Translations under genes and position numbers: made by a program
Assembly (NCBI RefSeq): GCF_021869535.1
Contig: NW_026262679.1
Location: 46,422,426-46,486,425 of the forward strand
Reading direction: 5' to 3'
DNA from: Mytilus californianus
Taxonomy: Eukaryota > Mollusca > Bivalvia > Mytilida > Mytilidae
DNA length: 64,000 bases
Shown: one piece after another, positions 40,301 through 52,300 of the stretch
Position numbering within the stretch: position 1 is the first letter of the stretch
Layout: each line of letters starts with the position of its first letter
The notes under the pieces: model-generated
Database searches by the model: none
Told to the model about the DNA's origin: nothing
What the model saw: the letters and a program-made list of their open reading frames with translations, nothing else

Positions 40301-43300
40301 GAGCTCGAATAAAAAGTTAGAAAACCAAATTACTAATGTGAAGAGCATTGGAAAAAAACATTTCTAGAAAGTGGTGGCCCATTGGTAGTAAAACCGTGAA
40401 TTTTAACATTTTATGAAGGTAAATTTAAATGCCGAATCATGATATACCATGTCATCAGAGAAGTGCTGCCTACTGCGCGTGTGATACCCTCGGCGACAAC
40501 ACGTGCACCAGTAGTTTAAACCTATTTTATTTGCTAAATCGAAACAAAATGGATGAGACACAAGTAAATCATACTAATGAAGTATTCTCCATAATACAAT
40601 ATGAGTATATATATATATAATAATATTATGAGCATTTATGTAAAACGAACAAATTCATTTAATATTAAACGAGCTATAAATAAAAAAAAAAGAATAAGCA
40701 AAGGTTGAGAAATCATATTTTTCTGTGATAATGACTTAGGATTTGATAATGATGATAGTGGTCCGTGCCAGTATCAATAACACCTAATGAAGGTACTAGA
40801 AATCTGTTTGACCTTTAAATAAAATCTTGAACATGTTTGAAAATTAGGAAATTTTGTTCATTCACAAGTTCAAAGTCTCCACAAGTTAATAGTTAAGTAT
40901 CTCAAACAAAGTTTTCGGTAAGCCAATTACGAATGTTGAGTAAAGTTTCTCTACATGTAATGTATTTTGGTCAAATGAAAAAGAAATGATGAACATCCAC
41001 ATTATAAGACCCACACTGACAGGAAGGATCCAGTATACTGTTAGCTTTGAAAAGGTCATAGTTTAAAAATATAGCGTAGCATCGCAATTGAGTTAAACAA
41101 ACTAGTAGTGCACGTGGCATCGACCAAGTAGTTCCAAAAGCTCTTTAAAGATGACAGGCTTTAAGTTTAAAGTATGGCTTAGACTTAATTGAAAAATTCA
41201 AAAGATGACAATAGGAAACAATCAATTGAAAAATAAAATTATCAATACGTCATACGTACGATAAAACCTTACCTCATTGTTTTATATACTATTTAAGTAA
41301 CTTTAATGCTTACAAATGACTAAATGACTTTGAATTGAACATTGCCAACACTAGTTGAAAATATTTTATTGACACTTCTATAATGAAAATAATATCACAT
41401 TTTAAAACTGATTGTTAAAAGGAATGGACACGAGAAGCGTCATTGACCCCTAAAATTGCAAGCTTTTCATTTTTCATTCTTTCAAATACTTTTCTATATT
41501 AATATCATTTGTTCGAGCGTCACTGGATGAGTCTATTGTAGACGAAACACGCGTCTGGTTACAAAATTATAAGCCTGGTATCTTTGACAAGTTTGTTTCG
41601 TCAACTCTGCTTCTAGTGGACTATCAGTACTCGAGGATACCTTCAGTCTAGTAAGCAATATGTAGGCACTGTCATAATTTGAATAGATTTTGTGTGTATT
41701 TCCATTAGTTCTCACACATGGTTAAATGATACTTAAATGATGGTTGCAACTCCCTCTAGCAATATTTGGATTATATTGTTCTATGATGTTCTGTTAAGAA
41801 CTTAGGGCTTTTTCAAACCTATATATATATTTGCTTTCTGGTCTCTAGTGTACACGATGAAAGTTATTCCAGAAACAAGTATAATGCACACTAAAATCAT
41901 ATCCTATGTTTAGTAGGAACCGCTGCAACCCTTGAACCCAAGGGTACAATGTACTCTGTTGCAAGCGGGTTGGTATTTGAATGATTAAAATGAAACCTTT
42001 AAGATTTTTCAATTTCCAGTTCATAAAAAAATCACTATGAGATTGTACTCAAACTTAGTTTGCAAATCTCTCATGTATCATTGGTTGTCTTTCCAATGGA
42101 ACCTTGCTCGTGGACTATACCAGTCCCCGATAGAATCTTAAGACATGAGTATTTTGGATACATTCTGAAAAACGTATACCTTACATTTTATATTATATTC
42201 ATTTTTATCCACTTGTCTGAATTATCTGTTCAACTATTATTTATTATTCCTTGCCATATGCTTTATTTCAATCTGTAGACTACAAGAAATTCTCTTATTT
42301 GAAAATTGTTTCTTGTCAATATAGTCGAAAAAATTTAGTAATAGAACAACCAGAAACTTATAAATGAAACACAATATTGTGTACGTTGAGTTCACTTCTT
42401 GTATGATGTTGGCTAGATATTGTTGTCAGTATCAATAAGTAGATTTTGATTTTTGAACCGCGCATGTGTTGCGTCGGTGTTAGAACGTGAAGTTTTTTCT
42501 ATGCATCTCTGGATAATCTTAGGGACCAAACGTAATATAATTATATGGGAACTAATATAATTGTGAGTTAGAATGGAATAACCAAAGCAATCCCTGGCAA
42601 GTCTTGTATGAGGCAGTTGCAATATTTGTTTAGGCGTGCAGATAGGAAAAAACATTTAAATTATAGAAAATTGAGAGCTTAACTGGACATAAGCTACTAT
42701 TTAGACAAACATTTTAAAAAAGTCGAGTTTCAACGGTTTAGAAGTGTAATTTTGAAATTATTTTTCGCTAATAGCAGTCAGTTTTGTTCCATTTGGTCAA
42801 AATTAGCTCCAAACATCGCTGATGTATTATTGGGTTGCAAGTAAATGATTTAATCTCATTTGAATCAGTTTTCTTGCGACCTTCACTTTGATCCTAGCCA
42901 GTCATGGGTTACGCATGTGCTAAGAATGTTTTTTTATTTAGGAAAAGAATAACAACATTAATGCCCCTTTTGATTCAAAGTGTGAACATGTTTTGATTTT
43001 TTTATAGACGAGAAACGAGAAATTCGTAATATTGAAGATGTATCATCACAGAGAGCAATGGAGAAAGTTCTGGACCTTTTAGACAATAAAGATAATCCTG
43101 GGAAATGGCAAGCTTTCAAAAGAGCTTTAGTTGATGCAGGTAAATTTATCGTTGTCAAAGGCGACAAGACTGGTGTAGTTTAGCACAATTTAGAAAGTAA
43201 GATACAAGTTTCTAAATAATATTTGATTTTACTAATCTCAATTCCGAAATATAATATTTATAATGCATACCACTGTCAGTGTCATACGAATACAAATAGC

Positions 43301-46300
43301 AGACTTACGGTTGTTCACCTGTTTAAGTTTTTTCGTATAATTTTTACCTTTTATTAGTTAAACACTCTTGTGAATTATAATGCAACTTACAATGCAACTT
43401 TTATTTATAATTATTTTGAAATACTAATATTCAAAATATCACATTATTTTCAGGATTGATATGGCTAAACGAATTCATTGAAGGCAACTTTACAGTCTGT
43501 GCAGAGGCTGAACAATGGGAAAACGTAATTAATGTGTTTGAATGCAAACTTTCCAACAAGATAAAACCAAAAGAAATACTACCATGGTTGTACCAAGAAA
43601 AGCTTATCAATAACATAGATAGACAGGCAATACTACAAATTGACACACAAAGAGGTGAAATATTGGCTGCATACCGTTTACTATCGTGCTTATCGAAGAG
43701 ACAGCCAAATTTATGGTATCCGAAGTTTATGGAGATTCTTTACATCAATAAACATGAAGAACTTGTATTTGAAGTTGACCCAGACATGTTCAAAGGTAAG
43801 GTGTTTTATATCGTTTCAGGTAGCCTAGGTCAACCGATCTTTCAATGAAAGGGTGACAAATTTACAATATATCAAAACAAATTTTTGAAGAATTTATTGC
43901 GTAATATTTTAGGGTGGACAACATTAATATGTTGAAAATAGATAGACTTTGGTCTTACTTTTATTAGTATTGTTACATTCAAATGTTTATTTATGATATG
44001 ACCCAAACTCATAACATTCTTCTAAAGAAATAAAGTTGAATAATTCTTTCGAATTAAAGAATCCACATCGTAATCACACTGCCCCTAGAGTTAAAAGACC
44101 GATAAAACGTTCTCGTATGTTGATTGAATAAAGTTACTAGAAATTAGGGGAAAAAAATGCATTAATAAAGGAATTTAGATATTAAAATCTACAGAAATAT
44201 TATTTAAAATAAAAGTTCAGTTCTAGTATTTTATTTTTATTTTCAAACCTGTCTAATAAAAATAGTACAAGCGGTATATATTTGAATATGCAATCCCTCT
44301 TGAAATCTAACGTAAGAAATGTATAAACGTTGAAAATACAATAGAAGTCTTAATAATACGACCCTATTGCGCGATTTTCGAAGTAATATAGCTTTCATCC
44401 CATAAATGATATATTATCATTCCGTGTGTTATAGTTTATGTCGCTATTTGTATTAAATCGATGCGGGTAGATTAATCTATTGGCACCATTACTTTAAAAG
44501 GCCCGGACTTATGATTTTTTAAGATCTTCAAATTTAACACACTTGTTGACTTTTCAGAGATACAGAAAAAATATGGACACAATCCTACTGACGTGCGTCT
44601 TATCCCTAGTATTCCAGAATGCAATTGTTTTAAATCGAAAGGAAAAGAAGCAAATGCACGCGAATCAGATGTCAAACAAACCTATGTATCAGGTAACCTG
44701 AAACTTAAGATGATAAAACGATCCAATTAAGAGTAAAATGTACTTTCTATTTTACAACAAGAGATATAAGTAGGTTTAGTTTGTGCTTAGATACCAGAAC
44801 ACACAAGCGACAGTAGTTTACCAGTTGTTCAAATCTTGTTAATCGATCAGGAAGATACAAATAAAGTTAACAAACAAAACCTGAGGGAATGGTGTTAACT
44901 CTTAAAGAAGCGAGATATTCGATTGTGTGACGTTATCTTTTATACATTTTACATAGAAAGCTTCATATAAAACAGATAAAACATGCACATAACGCCTAGG
45001 GATGGATTTAACGCATATTATTATTAAAATTTTTGTTAATTTTTTTATATTATAATCTGGAAAAAAACATTAATGGTACATAATGATTTCCAGAATTTTA
45101 TAATAACATGTTTTTTAAAGTTTTCAATTCAGAGTTTTGTAGACCTGTTCGTCTTTTCATTATTTTTCTATTTTGTCATGCATTTATCAGTTTGTATTTG
45201 ACTCATGAGTTTTGAATGTCCCCTTGGTATCTGAATTTTTTTTTTATCTAATATATGATAGCTATCAGACTGAAACTACTCATGATAATGCAATCTAGTT
45301 TCAGAAGATCCTAGAAAATCAACAAACAATTTGAGTTGCCCAAAAGAGACACATGAAGATTCAATGGACGAGCTTCAATATTCTATTATGTCAAGCTTGA
45401 TGTCATTTGACGAAAATAATCTTCGGTCATGTGATGAAACATCAGAAAAAAATGTGTTTACTACGGAATCAACCAAGCCACAAGTGGTTGATAAAGATAT
45501 GTCTTTGTCATCAGATTCTGGGGAAAGAGAACCAAATTCATTATTATTTGATCGTATAGATAGGGACCTAGCTATTGCAGTTAGTGAAACTCCAGAAGAA
45601 ATACAACACAACATAATTCAAATGCGTGCGTAAATTAGCTTTTTTCATAAATTGTTATGTTCATATATATTGACTTCTTTTATTCAAGTGCACTATGAAA
45701 GCTTATAAAACACCATTTTCCAAAAAAATCGGTTGATCGATATTTGACTATAAATTAATCCCTTTGTTATAAACTCATCATAGATACCAGGACGACAATT
45801 TTGTTTGCCAGACGCGCGTTTCGTCTACAAAAGACTCATCCGTGACGCTCGAATGAAAAACAAAAAGGCCAAATAAAGTACGAAGTTGAAGAACACTGAG
45901 GACCCAAAATTACGAAAGGTTTTGCAAAATACAGCTAAGGTAATCTATTCCTGGGGTAGAAATTCCTTATTATTTCGAAAAATTAAAAGTTTAGTAAACA
46001 ATTAATTTATTCTTATGCATAATAAAGCATATCAATACAGAAGTGCTGACTACTTGGCTGGTGATACCTTGGGGAGGAAAACCTCCACCAACAGTGGCAT
46101 CGAGTAGGTGTAAATATACTCATCATAGATAACATGATTACAATTTTGTACGCCAGACGACCGTTTCGTCTACAAAAGACTTTTGTGTAAGGTAAAGAGA
46201 TTGTAAATAATTAATTGATACATTTTAACCCGTCATGATTATCCCCTCTGAGTCAAAATATCAATGGGGAAAATTACAGATTAGACGACTACTCTGGTAT

Positions 46301-49300
46301 CTAAAGATCTAAGAACGCAAAAACATGTCGTTAGTGAGCTGAGACACAGAAACATCGTATCAGTTAACCATTTTGTGATGGGGTGACATTAAAACTTATG
46401 CAGTGTAGTCTTCAGTCGTTCTTCCTCATAACTATGTTGAAGAAGTTTTCATGTAAGGAGCATACCCTTTTAATGAAGTGGGTATAGTGTGAACATTCAC
46501 GAGCGTAACTTATTACTTACGATATGTAAACGCCAAACGACTTCATGGGCAATTAGATTTTCGGGTCACATCAATTCTACACAAATCAGGTGTATGTTAT
46601 TAGGTTAAATATTTTACATTTTATCATGAATGGGAATTTCATAGTTTTTTATACGACCGCAAAAAAATTTTGTGGTCGTATATTGGTATGACGTTGGCGT
46701 CGTCGTCGTCGTCGTCCGGCGTCGTCGTCGTCGTCGTCGTCGTCGTCTGGCGTCGTCCGAAGACACATTGGTTTTCGCACTCTAACTTTAGTTTAAGTGA
46801 ATGGATCTTTTTGAAATTTGACCATAAGGTTAAATACCACAAAAGAAAGGTTGGGATTGATTTTGGGGGTTATGGTACCAACAGTTAAGGAATTAGGGGC
46901 CAAAAAGGGGCCAAAAATAAGCATTTTCTAGTTTCCAGACAATAACTGTGGAACGGTGTATGGATCTCTCTGAAATTATACTACAAGTTTCCATACCACA
47001 AAGGGATGGTTAGGATTTGCTTTGGGGGGTTATGGCTCAAACCGTTTAGGAATTAGAGGCAAAAAAGGGGAAAAACAAGGTTGTCCTGGTTAATGGACAA
47101 ATACTTTAATACAAAACATAATTTAAAGCAGTGTAAGGGAGATAAATCAAATACATCATTGAAATTATCTCCCTTACACTGCTTTTAAATTATGTATAAA
47201 GTAATGGTTAATGAACAATAAAGATAATTTAAAACAGTGTAAGGGAGGTAATCCAAATACAACGTTTTGGTTACTTCCCTTACACTGCTTTTAAATTATG
47301 TTTAAAGAAATGCATATTTATAAAGGAAGACCAGTAAAAATATCTGCAAATGTTGCATCTTTTTTTTTACAAAAAAATCCATATGAAAGATTTGACACTA
47401 TATTTTTAATTCTATTATAAAATAGATTAAGTTAGCACTATGGTAAATTTAAATGGGTAATTATGGTTGCCAACTCCATTGGAAATTTGAATTGAGATTA
47501 TGACCATATCTTGAGGGAAAGAATTTTTTGGGGAAAAAAAGGGGGGGGGATAAAAAGAAATTGTGGGGGGTCAATTTTTTCTCATTTCAGATTTCAGAAA
47601 TTAAAAAGAATTATTCTTCAAATATTATTTTTTTTTCAAATTTCAAATATTGAAAAATTTCAAGAAGAAATCTTTAATTGCACAGTATGGCACATTAGAT
47701 TTGTAAAATCTTTGATCACATTTATTTATTTGTTATGCCGAATCTAACAGTGTATTTAGATTTTTAATTTTGGGTCCAGTTTTCAAATTGGTCTACATTA
47801 AGGTCCAAATCGGGGTCCAAAATTAAACTTTGTTTGATTTTAGCAAAAATTGAATATATGAGGTTCTTTGATATGCTGAATCTAAACATGTATTTAGATT
47901 TTTGATTTTTGGCCCAGTTTTCAAGTTGGTCCAAATTGGGGTCCAAAATTAAACTTTGTTTGATTTCAACAAAAATTGAATATATGGGGTTCTTTGATAT
48001 GCTGAATCTAACCATGTATTTAGATTTTTTATTTGTGGACCCCATTATCAAATTGGTTCATATTGAGGTCAAAAGGGTCCAAAATTAAACTTTGTTTGAT
48101 TTCATCTAAAATTGAATTATTGGGGTTCTTTGATATTCCATATCTAACAGTGTATTTAGATTTTTAATTTTGGGTCCTGTTTTTTAAATTGGTCTACATT
48201 AAGATCCAAAGGGTCCAAAATTAAACTTAGTTTGATTTTAACAAAAATTGAATTCTTGGGGTTCTTTGATATGCTGAATCTAAACATGTGTTTAGATTTT
48301 TGATTATGGGCCCAGTTTTCAAGTTGGTCCAAGATAGGGTCCAGTATTTAAACTTTGTTTGATTTCAACAAAAATTGAATATATGAGGTTCTTTGATATG
48401 CTGAATCTAAACATGTATTTAGATTTTTGATTATGGGCCCAGTTTTCAAGTTGGTCCAAATTGGGGTCCAAAATTAACTTTGTTTGATTTCAACAAAAAT
48501 TGAATATATGAGGTTCTTTGATATGCTGAATCTAACCATGTATTTAGATTTTTTATTTGTGGGCCCCGCTATCAAATTGGTTCATATTGAGGTCAAAAGG
48601 GAACAAAATTAAACTTTGTTTGATTTCATCTAAAATTGAATTATTGGGGTTCTTTGATATTCCAAATCTAACAGTGTATTTAGATTTTTAATTTTGGGTC
48701 CTGTTTTTTAAATTGGTCTACATTAAGATCCAAAGGGTCCAAAATTAAACTTAGTTTGATTTTAACAAAAATTGAATTCTTGGGGTTCTTTGATATGCTG
48801 AATCTAAACATGTGTTTAGATTTTTGATTATGGGCCCAGTTTTCAAGTTGGTCCAAGATAGGGTCCAGTATTTAAACTTTGTTTGATTTCAACAAAAATT
48901 GAATATATGAGGTTCTTTGATATGCTGAATCTAAACATGTATTTAGATTTTTGAATATGGGCCCAGTTTTCAAGTTGGTCCAAATTGGGGTCCAAAATTA
49001 ACTTTGTTTGATTTCAACAAAAATTGAATATATGAGGTTCTTTGATATGCTGAATCTAACCATGTATTTAGATTTTTTATTTGTGGGCCCCGCTATCAAA
49101 TTGGTTCATATTGAGGTCAAAAGGGAACAAAATTAAACTTTGTTTGATTTCATCAAAAATTGAATTATTGGGGTTCTTTGATATGCCAAATCTAACCGTG
49201 TATTTAGATTTTTAATTTTAAGTCCCGTTTAATAAATTGGTCTACATTAAGGTCCAAAGGGTCCAAAATTAAACTTAGTTTGATTTTAGCAAAAATTGAA

Positions 49301-52300
49301 TTCTTGGGGTTCTTTGATATGCTGAATCTAAACATGTGTTTAGATTTTTGATTATGGGCCCAGTTTTCAAGTTGGTCCAAGATAGGGTCCAGTATTTAAA
49401 CTTTGTTTGATTTCAACAAAAATTGAATATATGAGGTTCTTTGATATGCTGAATCTAAACATGTATTTAGATTTTTGATTATGGGCCCAGTTTTCAAGTT
49501 GGTCCAAATTGGGGTCCAAAATTAACTTTGTTTGATTTCAACAAAAATTGAATATATGAGGTTCTTTGATATGCTGAATCTAACCATGTATTTAGATTTT
49601 TTATTTGTGGGCCCCGCTATCAAATTGGTTCATATTGAGGTCAAAAGGGAACAAAATGAAACTTTGTTTGATTTCATCAGAAATTGAATTATTGGGGTTC
49701 TTTGATATGCCAAATCTAACCGTGTTTTTAGATTTTTAATTTGAGTCCCGTTTTTTAAATTGGTCTTCATTGAGGTCCAAAGGGTCCAAAATTAAACTTA
49801 GTTTGATTTTAGCAAAAATTGAATTCTTGGGGTTCTTTAATATGCTGAATCTAAACATGTGTTTAGATTTTTGATTATGGGCCCAGTTTTCAAGTTTGTC
49901 CAAGTTGGGGTCCAAAATTAAACTTTTTTTTATTTCAACAAAAATTGAATATATGGGGTTCTTTGATATGCTGAATCTAACCATAAATTTAGATTTTTTA
50001 TTTGTGGGCCCGCTATCAAATTGGTTCATATTGAGGTCAAAAGGGTCCAAAATTAAACTTTGTTTGATTTCATCAAAAATTGAATTATTGGGGTTCTTTG
50101 ATATTCCAAATCTAACCGTGTATTTAGATTTTTTATTTTTAAGTCCCGTTTTTTAAATTGGTCTACATTAAGGTCCAAAGGGTCCAAAATTAAACTTACT
50201 TTGATTTTAGCAAAAATTGAATTCTTGGGGTTCTTTGATATGCTGAATCTAAACATGTGTTTAGATTTTTGATTATGGGCCCAGTTTTCAAGTTTGTCCA
50301 AGTTGGGGTCCAAAATTAAACTTTGTTTGATTTTAACAAAAATTGAATATATGCGGTTTTTTGATATGCTGAATCTAACCATGTATTTTGATTTTGGACA
50401 TTGGACCATAATAGGTAAATTAAAAAAATTCAAGTTCTTAGACTACATTCTTTCTGTGTCAGAAACCTATGCTGTGTCAAATATTTAATAACAATCCAAA
50501 TTCAGAGCTGTATCAAGCTTGAATGTTGTGTCCATACTTGCCCCAACTGTTCAGGGTTCGACCTCTGCGGTCGTATCAAGCTGCGCCCCAGCGAAGCATT
50601 TTATTTTATACTGTATGGGTTGAAAGCCGTGTTCTGACATAACAATAATTCAGGCCAACCTTGAAACGATCTCTTCTACTCGCCATTGTAGACAGTGGAA
50701 ATTTTGACTGAACTATTGGGGCTACCTCATGCAGTGAATTCATATCTCCGTTTATTACACGGTTCTGTTGACCATCAGGAAAAAGGGACCAGGGGTATTT
50801 ATTTAAATTACGCGGAAAAAAAAATCCCATTGAATATTTATATAAGCGGTTAACCATGTAAAAAGATAAGTAAATAAATATCTACTAAGGACGTCAAAAG
50901 CTTGTTTCGAATACTGTGGATTCATTGTTATTCGTGGGATACAAATTTTCGTGAATTTTGTTTGTAAGGTTGAACCACGAACTCAAATGTTCAATGACTT
51001 ACAAATTTACCATAGGCTTGTATGCAGATCTTGGTAAAACCACGAATCAAGTATCCACGAACATATAGTATTTCTTTATTCAACGAAAATTGGTATCCAC
51101 GAAAATAAATGAATCCACAGTATACGACGTCCTGTGCATTTCTTGTAGCATATGATGATGTGGTAAGCGCTTCAGATTCCGATGATGAAACAATACCGAA
51201 AAAAGTTTTAAACCTAAGAGAATACCAGAAAGAACTAGCAGAACCTGCTAAGCACGGAAAGAACTGTCTGATCGTTGCACCAACAGGGTGTGGAAAAACC
51301 CATGTTATAATGGATATCATGCAGGTATGGTTGACTGAAAACTAGTTAATGAAGTGTGACAGACACCAGAGATGGCAAATGATATATCTACTACTCAAAA
51401 ATTCTAAGTTGCAATTAGACATTTTTCGCTTTTTCATCGATATTAATTTGGAGTTATAGACGCAAACGGAGTGTTTACATAAATATGAACGCTTTTAACA
51501 TTTATTTGTCTTAACATGTTTAGCCATGTTGCGAAAACTTGTAATATTTTGGTCTTTTGCTCAAATGTAGTTAAAAATTTGATTTCCTTTTCGTTTAGCA
51601 AAAGAATACTGATCACAATTCATGGCCAGAATCATACAGGACTAACACGCATCTTTTAATCATTAAATAAATACCTAAACAAACACCTGCCGATTTACTT
51701 CAATTTTTTGCTAGGTCAGGGGGGGTAGCATTTTTGAACAAACAAAGGTGCTGTTTAAGATAAGTTCAAATCAAGAGGCGAAGGTAGGTCAAAATATAAC
51801 GCGACATACGGCTGCATTCATGCCAATGACATGAGACCAGAAGAAATGATGTTTCAATTTTGATTTCTTTTTAAGAAAGTTGCAAGATAATTCACCTAAT
51901 TGTACAATGACATCGTTTTATTTTTTTTTCTGTCTCTGTCTTGAACAAATAGTCACTGTCAATCAGACAACAAATCTTTCAACAAGGCAAAATATAGAGA
52001 AAAAAACTTGTTTTAGGAATAGAAAAAAAAACGGTCTAGGGCTCGCCTCAAGTGAACGGGTGGGTCAAACTAAAGAGCATAATAATTGAATTTGCTGGGT
52101 TTTTTTCGCCAATTACTTGACATTTTTTAGTGAAGAGAAAATGTTGGTTGGCTGGGACAATAATTGATTTGTCCGGCAAGGATGACGTTTTCGTATGGAC
52201 TATAGCCTTGGGAGAAAGCATATTAAAGAACGTTTACCTTCAGAATTAGCTTGTAAATATAGTAGAAAGCATAATATTTTTATATTTTAGAATATGGCCC

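Larger units (their letters stand above)
46645..50605 (+). mobile_element. Hairpin/GTC element, copy 5 (longest, about 4 kb)
   Basis: 5' palindrome near 46650-46683, (GTC)n 46697-46760, two or three 160-bp units, two nested hairpins (47116-47299), a G-rich junction (47520-47575), a large 130-bp array (47760-50390) and the conserved 3' end. Lies in the RLR intron between exons 8 and 9. Confidence 0.75.

Noticed and set aside
41918..41970. tRNA gene
   Set aside because: The hairpins do not form a cloverleaf, and there is no B-box (GGTTCGANNCC) sequence.
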